This document shows positions 56,507-64,000 of a stretch of DNA of 64,000 nt, one piece after another. How positions within the stretch are numbered: position 1 is the first letter of the stretch; the number at the start of each line of letters is the position of its first letter. The stretch is from Bacteroides fragilis (GTDB taxonomy: Bacteria; Bacteroidota; Bacteroidia; Bacteroidales; DTGW01). The stretch spans positions 83,734 to 147,733 of the forward strand of contig CAMDBI010000002.1 in NCBI GenBank assembly GCA_945889005.1. Direction: 5' to 3'. Under the pieces are notes generated by a model. The model ran no database searches. It had not been told where the DNA came from and saw only the letters and a list, made by a program, of their open reading frames with translations. A program made the position numbers and the translations under genes.

Positions 56507-57757
56507 TTATCTGATTTTTAATGTTATTACTGTAATAATTGCAAGCAGAATACCAATAATCCAAAACCTCGTAACGATTTTGGGTTCGGGGTATCCTTTT
56601 TTCTGATAATGATGGTGCAAAGGTGCCATAAGAAATACCCTTCGTCCTTCTCCGTATTTTCGCTTGGTATATTTAAAGTAACTAACCTGTATCATTACCG
56701 ACAAACTTTCTACTAAAAATATTCCACAAAGAATTGGTATAAGAAGCTCTTTTCGAATGATTATTGCAAATACAGCAATAATTCCGCCTAATGCCAAACT
56801 GCCGGTATCGCCCATAAATACCTGCGCCGGGTATGAGTTATACCATAGAAATCCGACAGTAGCGCCAATAAAAGCACTTGCAAAAATCACCAACTCTCCC
56901 ACATTTGGCATATACATAATATTGAGATACTTGGCAAATATAATATTGCCCGACAGATATGCCAAGATGCCCAATGTAGTACCAATAATTGCCGAAGTAC
57001 CAGTTGCCAAACCATCGATTCCGTCGGTTAAGTTAGCTCCATTCGAAACAGCTGTAATTATTAGAATTACAACGAATATAAAAACCACCCATTTCCAATA
57101 TTTTGCGTTTTCGCCAGTAAACCACACTAGCCAAGCATAGTCAAACTCGTTGTTTTTAATAAAAGGTATGGTTGTTTTGGTCGATTTTACATCGTTATAT
57201 GCAGTAACATTGCCCGACGAAGCTAATAACGAAGAGTCGGTATAAGCTGTTATAGCTTTACCTTCTATTACAGATGCTTCACGAACTATTACATTGTCGT
57301 TAGTTAGTAAAGTAATTCCAACTATAAGACCGAGACTTACCTGACCGGCAATCTTAAACCTACCTGCAAGTCCCTCTTTATTTTTTTTGAAAACCTTAAT
57401 ATAATCGTCCAAAAAACCTATAAAGCCCAGCCACAATGTGGTTATAAGCATTAAGATGACATACACGTTTGTTAAATTAGCAAATAAGAGAGTAGGAATA
57501 ACAATAGAAGAAATAATAATGATCCCTCCCATTGTAGGAGTCCCCTTTTTCTGCATCTGACCTTCGAGCCCTAGATTTCGTATCTCTTCACCAATTTGCT
57601 GTTTCTGCAAAAAACGAATGATGCGCTTACCAAAGATTAGAGCAACAACCAATGATGTAATAGCAGCTAAAGCTGCTCTAAATGATATATACTGAAACAT
57701 TCCAGCACCAGGTATGTTGCAGCACTCGTCTAGATATGTGAATAAGTGGTAAAGCAT
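56507..57757 (-). CDS. mraY: Phospho-MurNAc-pentapeptide transferase
   Basis: The 416-residue integral membrane enzyme makes lipid I. It has [56 protein letters not shown] and [13 protein letters not shown]. It carries an insert (residues ~145-215) longer than in E. coli (360 residues), as usual in Bacteroidota. Confidence 0.96.
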   Translation of the reverse strand: MLYHLFTYLDECCNIPGAGMFQYISFRAALAAITSLVVALIFGKRIIRFLQKQQIGEEIRNLGLEGQMQKKGTPTMGGIIIISSIVIPTLLFANLTNVYVILMLITTLWLGFIGFLDDYIKVFKKNKEGLAGRFKIAGQVSLGLIVGITLLTNDNVIVREASVIEGKAITAYTDSSLLASSGNVTAYNDVKSTKTTIPFIKNNEFDYAWLVWFTGENAKYWKWVVFIFVVILIITAVSNGANLTDGIDGLATGTSAIIGTTLGILAYLSGNIIFAKYLNIMYMPNVGELVIFASAFIGATVGFLWYNSYPAQVFMGDTGSLALGGIIAVFAIIIRKELLIPILCGIFLVESLSVMIQVSYFKYTKRKYGEGRRVFLMAPLHHHYQKKGYPEPKIVTRFWIIGILLAIITVITLKIR

Positions 57758-57801
57758 GTTAATTCAAATGTGCAAATGACAAATGTGATAATTTGCAAAT
57801 G

Positions 57802-58161
57802 TCAGTTGCGGGTTAAATTAGTTTTTGATGTTACTATTATTTTTGCTAAAATCTTTTTTATTTCATTCAGTTTTATTTCTAAATTATCATCAAATGGATA
57901 CTTCTTTGAATGCTTACATAATAATAGCCAGTATTCAGTTTCCTCAAGTTCTTTTTCCGACACTTTCATTTTGTGGATAAAGTCAACCTTGCTTTCTGCT
58001 GATTGGGCTTCACGAACATTAGCACCTATTGAAGTTCCAGATTTTAGAAGTTGGTTTGATATAACATATTTTTTCTGCTCTTCAAGTTTTTCGCAGAAAT
58101 CTATAATATCAAGTGCAAAATCAAAAGTTTTTTGAAGTATTACATTTTCTTTGTTTTCCAT
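57802..58161 (-). CDS. Four-helix-bundle (S23/IVP-like) protein
   Basis: The protein is about 119 residues (MENKENVILQ; an upstream ATG at 58170 adds 3). It has the family pattern DFALDIIDF, LLKSGTSIGANVREAQSAES, FIHKMKVSEKELEETEYWLL. Such proteins occur inside 23S rRNA intervening sequences and also as free genes in Bacteroidota. Function unknown. It occupies the murE-mraY interval where murF lies in many bacteria and is probably a late insertion. Confidence 0.8.
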   Translation of the reverse strand: MENKENVILQKTFDFALDIIDFCEKLEEQKKYVISNQLLKSGTSIGANVREAQSAESKVDFIHKMKVSEKELEETEYWLLLCKHSKKYPFDDNLEIKLNEIKKILAKIIVTSKTNLTRN

Positions 58162-58189
58162 CATTTTCAAATTTTCACATTCGACATTT

Positions 58190-59638
58190 TCACATTATAT
58201 TTTTCAATTCCTCTTTATCGTCAAAATGATGCTTCACACCTTTTATATCCTGATATGTTTCGTGCCCTTTGCCGGCTACAAGCACAATATCGCCATCACG
58301 AGCCAGCATTACTGCTGTTTTAATGGCTTCTCGACGGTCTACTATTACCAATGTTTTACTTTGATGTTGTTTGTCTACTCCCACCAACATATCGTTGATA
58401 ATGTCTTGCGGCTCTTCGTTGCGCGGATTGTCCGATGTAACAATGACCTTGTCCGACAATTCAACACAAATCCTGGCCATTATGGGGCGTTTGCCTTTGT
58501 CGCGATTGCCACCTGCACCAACTACGGTAATAATCTGTTCGTTGCCCTTACGAATGCCATGAATGGTGCTAAGTACATTTTCGAGTGCATCGGGGGTATG
58601 AGCATAGTCAACTATGGCAGTAATACCTTTGCTTGAACGAACGGTCTCAAAACGCCCGCTTACTTCGTGCAAGCTGCTTATAATTTTTAAAACTTCTTCT
58701 TTGTCTTGTTCCAAAAGTCTTGCAGCAGAGTATATTGACAACAAGTTATATACATTGAACTCGCCAATGAGGTTTGCCCAAAGTTCTGTATTTTCGATGC
58801 TTATCTGCATGCCTTCAAAATGACTTTCGATCAATTTTGCCTTATAATCTGCCAACGAACGAATTGCATAAGATTTAACACGTGCCTTTGTATTCTGAAC
58901 CATTACACGACCATTGCGATCGTCGACATTGACCAATGCAAATGCCTCGGGTTTGAGTTTATCGAAAAGTTGCTTTTTTGCTTTTATATAATTGTCGAAC
59001 GTAAGGTGAAAGTCGAGATGATCTTGTGTTATATTGGAAAAAATGGCTCCATCGAAATCGAGACCAGCAATACGTTTTTGCTCAATTGAATGAGAACTGA
59101 CCTCCATAAAGCAATATTCGCAACCTATTTCGACCATTTCGGCCATAAGTCGGTTGAGCTGCAACGGATCGGGAGTTGTATGTGTGGCTTCATACGATTT
59201 GTCGTCGACATAGTAAACAACTGTCGAAATAAGCCCAACCCTATAACCAAGTTTCTTAAACAAACGATACAAAAGTGTTGCAGTAGTAGTTTTGCCATTG
59301 GTGCCTGTTACACCAACAAGTGTTAATTTGCAAGACGGATTGTCGTAAAAGTTCGAACAAAGCAATGCGAGTGCTTCGGCCGAATCGGCAGCTTTAATCC
59401 ATGCAATATTTTCGGCTAACTGCTCCGGTTGGTTCTGAAAAACAATAGACACAGCACCATTTTCGATTGCCTTTGAAATATACAAATGCCCATCGGACTG
59501 CGTTCCAGCTATAGCCACAAACATAGAACCCGATTTCACTTGTCGCGAATCAAAACAAATGTCAACCACTTCAGTGTTTTCGTTCCCTTTAACAACAGAA
59601 GTATTTGTACCTTTTATAATATCTACTATTTTCATCAT
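58190..59638 (-). CDS. murE: UDP-MurNAc-tripeptide synthetase
   Basis: The 482-residue ligase has GVTGTNGKTTTATLLYRLF, MEVSSHSIEQKRIAGLDFD, DYAHTPDALENVLS and, in the substrate loop, TSDNPRNEEPQDII. The DNPR motif is diagnostic of meso-diaminopimelate-adding MurE, so the wall is DAP-type. It adds the third residue. Confidence 0.95.
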   Translation of the reverse strand: MMKIVDIIKGTNTSVVKGNENTEVVDICFDSRQVKSGSMFVAIAGTQSDGHLYISKAIENGAVSIVFQNQPEQLAENIAWIKAADSAEALALLCSNFYDNPSCKLTLVGVTGTNGKTTTATLLYRLFKKLGYRVGLISTVVYYVDDKSYEATHTTPDPLQLNRLMAEMVEIGCEYCFMEVSSHSIEQKRIAGLDFDGAIFSNITQDHLDFHLTFDNYIKAKKQLFDKLKPEAFALVNVDDRNGRVMVQNTKARVKSYAIRSLADYKAKLIESHFEGMQISIENTELWANLIGEFNVYNLLSIYSAARLLEQDKEEVLKIISSLHEVSGRFETVRSSKGITAIVDYAHTPDALENVLSTIHGIRKGNEQIITVVGAGGNRDKGKRPIMARICVELSDKVIVTSDNPRNEEPQDIINDMLVGVDKQHQSKTLVIVDRREAIKTAVMLARDGDIVLVAGKGHETYQDIKGVKHHFDDKEELKNIM

Positions 59639-59723
59639 CTCTTAACTTTGAAACTTTTTAATCGGCATCCGAAACCCGAAGTTTTATTAACGATTAAAAA
59701 AATTTATATTCTATTCCTTTTTT

Positions 59724-59762
59724 ATTAGTCATTAGTCATTAGTAATTAGTAATTAATTACTC
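59724..59762. repeat. ATTAGTAATTAG repeat at the ftsI 3' end
   Basis: TTAGTCATTAGTCATTAGTA with further TTAGTAATTAA; the repeat gives the ftsI stop and its last two residues (SN). Confidence 0.65.
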
Positions 59763-61876
59763 ATTGTTAACGCCACAGTTCCGCCCTTCATAACTCTCGA
59801 TCCGGGCATAACCGATTGACGCAACACTTTGCCAAATCCATTAAATGCTACTCTCATACCTGCATTTTCTATTAAAAAAACAGCATCTTTGACCCCCATT
59901 CCTGTTACATCGGGCACTAAACTTTGTACTACCTTTTTGTTAGCAATTAAAATCTCAGCACTATCGTACTTGGCAATCACCCAATCGCTTTTAATATTCT
60001 GCACTTCGTTGTAATCAATACCAAGTTCGTCCATAGCATATTCGGTTTGATTCCAATTTCCATTTTTCATGTAAGGAGCCGTATTCTTGAGGCTTCGTTT
60101 GCCCTTGAGCACTTGATCGTGCAATTCAAATTTGGTAGCATACACCTTATCGGCAATTTCTTTGAAAACCGAACCCGCTACCACATTGCCATAATACACC
60201 CCATTTGACGGAGCATTTACAACAACTATGCAAGAGTACTTTGGATTGTCGGCCGGGAAATAGCCTACAAATGAGGCTTGGTAACTTATCATTGCATTTT
60301 GACGATAACCTTTGTTCCCTTTAGCCAACTGAGCAGTACCTGTTTTGCCTGCAATTTTATAGCTTGCACTTTTTAAATTAAGTGCAGTACCTGTTTCAAC
60401 AACGCCTTCGAGCATCTTTCCGGCTTTTTTCAAGGTCGACGATGATGCAATCGACGATTTTATGACTTCTACCTCAAACGATTTGACCAACTTGCCATGA
60501 TACCGCAATTCTTTGACAAACCGAGGTCTTACCATTTTCCCATGATTGGCAACCGCGTTGTAAAATGCAAGAATTTGAATAGGCGTAAGTCTAAGTTCAT
60601 ATCCGTAAGACATTTGAGCCAACGACACTCCAGACCATTGTTTATCGCCCGGATATTTTATTTCGGGCAATCCTTCGCCTTTTAGTTGAAGACCCAGTTG
60701 TTTGTTTAATCCAAAATCGTACAATCTGTCGACAAACTTTCGAGGATTGTTGCCATAGTGGCGCTGCACAATCATTGCTACACCGATATTTGATGAGTTC
60801 TCAAGTATTTGCTGAACGGTAAGAATACCATAGCCCCCTTCTTCGTGGTCTTTAATTTCTTTGTCGTACACCTTAAAAACTCCTTTGCCTGTATTAATAG
60901 TATCGTCAATACCAATAAACCCATCTTCCATAGCTGCCATAAGGGTTGCAAGCTTTATTGTAGAACCAGGTTCGGTACTTTCGCCAATAGCATAATTGTA
61001 AAATTCGCGATAGTTGTTGTCTTTGTCGCGCTCTAAGTTTACGATTGCCTTAACATCGCCTGTGCTTACCTCCATTAGAATGGCTGCACCATGATGGGCT
61101 CCTTGCAATTGCAATTGCCTCATTAAAGCAGCATTGGCAACATCCTGAATATCAACATCGAGTGTACTTACCACGTCATAGCCATCCTTGGGCTCTACTT
61201 CATCTTCGTCGTATATTGGCATCCAAACATTGCCTGGAATACGCTGCATAAGACGCATTCCCTTAACGCCTTTTAGGTCGTCGTTAAACGAACCCTCGAT
61301 TCCAACCATTATATTTTCTTCGCTGCGGCTCAAATAGCCAATGGTGCGTGCTGCCATGTTGCCATAAGGCTGAAAACGCACATTTGTTTGAATGGCAATA
61401 AAACCTCCTTTGTATTTACCAAGCCTAAAAATGGGGAATTTCCGCATTCTTTTAAGTTCTTCAAAATCGACTTTGCGTTTGAGCAAATAATAGCGTTGGT
61501 CTTGTCGTCGTGCATTGGTAAGTTCACGTCGGTATTGCGATGCAGGTTTATCGTCAAACAAGCGCGACAAGCACATCGACAGTGAATCAATCTTTTCAAA
61601 GAACAAACTATTTTTTATATTGCTAGCACTCACATCTACTCGTATTTCGTAGTATGGCACTGCTGTAGCCAACAAACGACCGTCGGTAGCGAGTATATCG
61701 CCACGGTTGGGCTCAATTTCCATGTTTTTCATCGAAAGCTTTTTGGCTTTCTTGGTCAATTCGCCAACTTCGACAAATTGTAGGTACACTATGCGAGCAA
61801 CAATAGACAATCCCAACAACACCAGCGAAAAATACACCAGTGCTACACGCCACAATATGTCCTTTTTTATATTCAA
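59753..61876 (-). CDS. ftsI: Division-specific transpeptidase FtsI (PBP3-like) with PASTA domain
   Basis: The 707-residue protein has one TM helix (ALVYFSLVLLGLSIVARIVY), a PBP dimerisation domain (residues ~45-230), and a transpeptidase domain with STIK (catalytic Ser, EPGSTIKLATL), SSN (ENSSNIGVA) and KTG (AGKTGTAQL). A C-terminal PASTA domain (residues ~645-705; VPDVTGMGVKDAVFLIENAG) is present. PASTA is absent in E. coli FtsI but common in Bacteroidota. It crosslinks septal peptidoglycan with FtsW. Confidence 0.95.
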   Translation of the reverse strand: MNIKKDILWRVALVYFSLVLLGLSIVARIVYLQFVEVGELTKKAKKLSMKNMEIEPNRGDILATDGRLLATAVPYYEIRVDVSASNIKNSLFFEKIDSLSMCLSRLFDDKPASQYRRELTNARRQDQRYYLLKRKVDFEELKRMRKFPIFRLGKYKGGFIAIQTNVRFQPYGNMAARTIGYLSRSEENIMVGIEGSFNDDLKGVKGMRLMQRIPGNVWMPIYDEDEVEPKDGYDVVSTLDVDIQDVANAALMRQLQLQGAHHGAAILMEVSTGDVKAIVNLERDKDNNYREFYNYAIGESTEPGSTIKLATLMAAMEDGFIGIDDTINTGKGVFKVYDKEIKDHEEGGYGILTVQQILENSSNIGVAMIVQRHYGNNPRKFVDRLYDFGLNKQLGLQLKGEGLPEIKYPGDKQWSGVSLAQMSYGYELRLTPIQILAFYNAVANHGKMVRPRFVKELRYHGKLVKSFEVEVIKSSIASSSTLKKAGKMLEGVVETGTALNLKSASYKIAGKTGTAQLAKGNKGYRQNAMISYQASFVGYFPADNPKYSCIVVVNAPSNGVYYGNVVAGSVFKEIADKVYATKFELHDQVLKGKRSLKNTAPYMKNGNWNQTEYAMDELGIDYNEVQNIKSDWVIAKYDSAEILIANKKVVQSLVPDVTGMGVKDAVFLIENAGMRVAFNGFGKVLRQSVMPGSRVMKGGTVALTMSN

Positions 61877-61882
61877 TTTAAA

Positions 61883-61925
61883 ATAGTTGAAAGTTGAAAA
61901 GTTGAAAGTTGAAAGTTGAAAAAAA
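61883..61925. repeat. GTTGAAA tandem repeats upstream of ftsI
   Basis: AGTTGAAAGTTGAAAAGTTG and further GTTGAAA units (about five) precede the ftsI start on the minus strand. Confidence 0.7.
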
Positions 61926-61964
61926 CAATTAACTCACAAGAATTCAACTACATTATATTATTTG

Positions 61965-62080
61965 TGTCGTTTAGTTAAGAAATATCAACTTTTTAATTAC
62001 CCCTAAATCCCCTAAAGGGGACTTCATTATCACCCCTTTAGGGAATGGAGGTAAAAAAGAAGAATGTTAACTAAACGACA
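61965..62080. repeat. MITE-like element between ftsL and ftsI
   Basis: This 116-bp segment is bounded by perfect 14-bp inverted repeats (TGTCGTTTAGTTAA / TTAACTAAACGACA). It is flanked by a 15-bp direct repeat (TTATATTATTTGTGT at 61953-61967 and 62084-62098). Inside are CCCCTAAATCCCCTAAAGGG and ACCCCTTTAGGGAATGGAGG, palindromic words common between Bacteroidota genes. It codes for nothing. Target-site duplication and mobility are inferred. Confidence 0.75.
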
Positions 62081-62125
62081 TTGTTATATTATTTGTGTTT
62101 TTCATTAGTAATTAGTCATTAGTAA

Positions 62126-62500
62126 TTATTTTATCATTTTCGGCGGCACTCTCGACTCTTTGAGTTCGAGCCCCTGCTCTTGTACCATTCTAAAAACCTG
62201 CGATTGCCTGCTCATAAACATAAGTTCAGCAGCAGTAGTTATCGACTCGGCTCTAAGTTCGTTTACCTCATCTTGCAAACGCACATTGTTGCGAAGCGTA
62301 TATTCAGCATGAAACTTATTGGCAATATATATTACCATTAATATTGTACAAAAAACAACAAATCGCAATTGCTTGCCGAACAGCTGCTTAGCAACAAAAG
62401 AGCCGTTGATATATTCTTTAATCGAATTTTTCTTTAGCTCAATCTTTTCGGCTTGTTCGGCTTTCGAGTCAACAAAATCGATATTGTCTTTCTCTTTCAT
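62126..62500 (-). CDS. ftsL: FtsL-like division protein
   Basis: The 124-residue protein has one TM helix (FVVFCTILMVIYIANKF) and a short coiled coil with VNELRAES, at the place of ftsL in the cluster. Its start overlaps the rsmH stop (ATGA). Sequence similarity is weak, as is usual for FtsL; context makes the call. Confidence 0.75.
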   Translation of the reverse strand: MKEKDNIDFVDSKAEQAEKIELKKNSIKEYINGSFVAKQLFGKQLRFVVFCTILMVIYIANKFHAEYTLRNNVRLQDEVNELRAESITTAAELMFMSRQSQVFRMVQEQGLELKESRVPPKMIK

Positions 62501-63399
62501 TTATCCAACAATTCGGCAATTCGTAGCTTAGCACTTCGCGATCGGTTGTTTGAAGTCAACTCATCATCGCAAGGAACTGTAACACCTTTATTTATAGACT
62601 TCCAAGGAGTTTGAATGTTTCCATAAAAGTCCTTTTCAAGCTTACCATCGAAATTGCCCGATTTTATAAAGTTTTTTACCAATCGATCTTCGAGCGAATG
62701 ATATGTCATAATTACCAGCCTTCCCGAAGGATTCAAAACTTCTGCTGTTTGAAAAAGCACTTCTTTAAGGCTTTCGAGCTCATTATTTACTTCAATGCGC
62801 AGCGCCTGAAACATTTGAGCCAAATATTTATTTTCAATAGCTTTAGGCACAAGAAAACGAGTGCATTGGGCCAATTGCTGAGTACTTTCGATGGGTTGAG
62901 ATTTTCTGTTTTGGACAATTACCGATGCTAACTTACGAGCATTTTTTATTTCACCATAATCGTTAAAAAGCTTGCACAGACTCTCTTCGCTGTACGTATT
63001 GATTATTTGAGAAGCCGTAAGGGGAGCGCTTTGATTCATGCGCATATCGAGATCGCCATCGAACCTAAATGAAAACCCACGTTCGGGACTATCGATATGA
63101 TGCGACGAAATACCCAAATCTGCTAATATTCCATCGACTTTTTCGATGCCATGGTACTTGAGAAAATGAGAAAGAAAACGAAAATTGTGCTGCACAAATA
63201 CAAAACGCTTATCGTCAATAACATTGGCTTTGGCATCTTCGTCCTGATCGAACGCGATAAGCTTTCCGGTTGTGAGGTACTTCAGAATTTCTCTTGAGTG
63301 TCCTCCGCCACCAAAGGTTAAGTCGACAATAATACTATCGGGCTTTATATTTAGTCCTTCTATACACTCGCTCAACATTACAGGTTCATGGTACTTCAT
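62497..63399 (-). CDS. rsmH: 16S rRNA (cytosine1402-N4) methyltransferase
   Basis: The 300-residue enzyme has YHEPVMLSECIEGL, VDLTFGGGGHSREIL, DGILADLGISSHHIDSPERG and GRLVIMTYHSLEDRLVKNF. It modifies the ribosomal P-site. ATGA overlaps link it to mraZ upstream and ftsL downstream. Confidence 0.96.
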   Translation of the reverse strand: MKYHEPVMLSECIEGLNIKPDSIIVDLTFGGGGHSREILKYLTTGKLIAFDQDEDAKANVIDDKRFVFVQHNFRFLSHFLKYHGIEKVDGILADLGISSHHIDSPERGFSFRFDGDLDMRMNQSAPLTASQIINTYSEESLCKLFNDYGEIKNARKLASVIVQNRKSQPIESTQQLAQCTRFLVPKAIENKYLAQMFQALRIEVNNELESLKEVLFQTAEVLNPSGRLVIMTYHSLEDRLVKNFIKSGNFDGKLEKDFYGNIQTPWKSINKGVTVPCDDELTSNNRSRSAKLRIAELLDK

Positions 63400-63860
63400 A
63401 ATTCATTGGCTTTTTGAAGATTACCCATTATCTTTTCGGCCAATTGCGCAAAGTCGCTGCCAATACTAATAGATTCGTAGCGATCTTTTGCCCAAATCTC
63501 AATTTTACCGTCTTGACCAGCCATAATAGCTTCTTTGTCGATTCCTGCTTCGTCGAGCAGGCGCTTTGGAATAAGCAAACGATTGGTTGTATCGAGCGTT
63601 ACCTCGGCAGTGCCTTTGTAAAAACCTCGTAAAAATGCGTTGTGTTCTTTATTGTATGGATTAAGATTTTGCCTGATAAGACTCACCTGACGTTCCCATT
63701 CGTCGAGCGGAAAAAGAACCAGACAGTTTTCGTATATATCTTTCTTAACCACAAAGGTATCGCGGGCTTCTGCAGGCATTTGTTTTTTAAATGCCGAAGG
63801 AAGCATTACACGTGCTTTGTCGTCGAACTTGCAGGTATAATCGCCTATAAAAGTTGCCAT
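63396..63860 (-). CDS. mraZ: MraZ, transcriptional regulator of the dcw cluster
   Basis: The 154-residue protein consists of two AbrB-like MraZ domains (FIGDYTCKFDDKARVMLPSA and GTAEVTLDTTNRLLIPKRLL; DxxxR motifs in each). It binds boxes upstream of itself and represses the cluster in E. coli. Here it is the first gene, and the boxes are visible upstream. Confidence 0.95.
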   Translation of the reverse strand: MATFIGDYTCKFDDKARVMLPSAFKKQMPAEARDTFVVKKDIYENCLVLFPLDEWERQVSLIRQNLNPYNKEHNAFLRGFYKGTAEVTLDTTNRLLIPKRLLDEAGIDKEAIMAGQDGKIEIWAKDRYESISIGSDFAQLAEKIMGNLQKANEL

Positions 63861-63901
63861 TTGTGATGTAAGTTATTAATGTGTAAAAGTATACAAAATT
63901 T

Positions 63902-63936
63902 CACCACATCTTACCACAATACAACACTTTTTACCA
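63902..63936 (-). promoter_or_regulatory. MraZ operator-like boxes upstream of mraZ
   Basis: On the minus strand four 5-bp boxes, TGGTA, TGTTG, TGGTA and TGGTG, start exactly 10 bp apart (plus-strand starts 63932, 63922, 63912, 63902). This is the architecture of MraZ sites (TGGGN with 5-bp spacers in E. coli), with TGGTR here. The array ends 42 bp before the mraZ ATG; TATACTTTT lies between and could be part of the promoter. Binding is inferred. Confidence 0.65.
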
Positions 63937-64000
63937 TTTTGTTAATAACTTTTGAGATTTTGTGTAAAAACCTTGAAATATTGAGCATAGTCGTAGTAAA

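Noticed and set aside
48691..62125. CRISPR array in the dcw spacers
   Set aside because: Repeat words are short, degenerate and lack uniform spacers; no cas genes are present.
63880..63895. Confident mraZ promoter
   Set aside because: TATACTTTT is near TAnnTTTG but lacks the final G, and no -33 element at correct spacing was seen.

Overview
The window is an AT-rich chromosome segment of a member of the Bacteroidota, most likely an anaerobic Bacteroidales-type organism. Supporting this are TAnnTTTG promoter boxes, the absence of Shine-Dalgarno signals, Bacteroidota-restricted families (DUF6089-like barrels, a DUF5683-like protein, tandem OmpH/Skp chaperones beside BamA, a GlsA/GlsB-like lipid pair), carboxynorspermidine synthase, and a ferredoxin-dependent 2-oxoacid oxidoreductase. 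No rRNA, CRISPR array, prophage or full-length insertion sequence was seen.

Layout. 1-4565 (- strand) is a four-gene operon of exported proteins: a DUF4384-like protein, a DUF5683-like membrane protein, a Kelch-type lipoprotein and a caspase-fold peptidase cut by the window edge. 4713-7773 holds carboxynorspermidine synthase and a 7TM/PAS sensor kinase. 7941-11461 (+) is tRNA-Leu followed by tig-clpP-clpX. 11595-18514 is mixed housekeeping: a Spy-like protein, pyrE, an SRPBCC protein, korAB, a gamma-carbonic anhydrase, a DUF2283 gene with a broken partner, and murI. 18583-26146 (-) is an envelope block: two OmpH/Skp chaperones, bamA, uppS, two barrel proteins, nadK and a CBS/ACT protein. 26218-35790 (mostly +) carries pdxJ, a hydrolase, lptB, a membrane LytTR regulator with an AlbA_2 protein, pyrH, frr, a TEX264/GyrI-like protein and a GlsA/GlsB-like acyltransferase pair. 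Two copies of a ~180-bp inverted-repeat element lie in this stretch. 35803-40920 (-) has a decayed xylose-binding-protein fragment, rsmA, pnp, rpsO and prfA.

41117-43958 is a small accessory region. A DUF4384-like paralogue is followed by a mosaic of decayed genes: a winged-helix/TM remnant, two antitoxin-like genes each next to a broken PIN toxin, and a second copy of the paralogue's 3' end. NamZ, a LolC/E-type permease and a DUF151 nuclease follow.

47206-63860 (-) is the division and cell-wall (dcw) cluster, transcribed as mraZ-rsmH-ftsL-ftsI-murE-(four-helix-bundle gene)-mraY-murD-ftsW-murG-murC-ftsQ-ftsA-ftsZ. murF is not present. MraZ operator-like boxes with exact 10-bp periodicity precede mraZ. 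The dcw spacers contain low-complexity repeats, some of which supply the stop codons and last residues of neighbouring mur genes, and a MITE-like element lies between ftsL and ftsI.

Most genes are recognisable housekeeping genes. The parts least explained by known systems are the secreted-caspase operon, the TEX264-like protein, the repeat elements, and three toxin-antitoxin-like pairs in which only the toxin is broken. I found no clear new defence or biosynthetic system.
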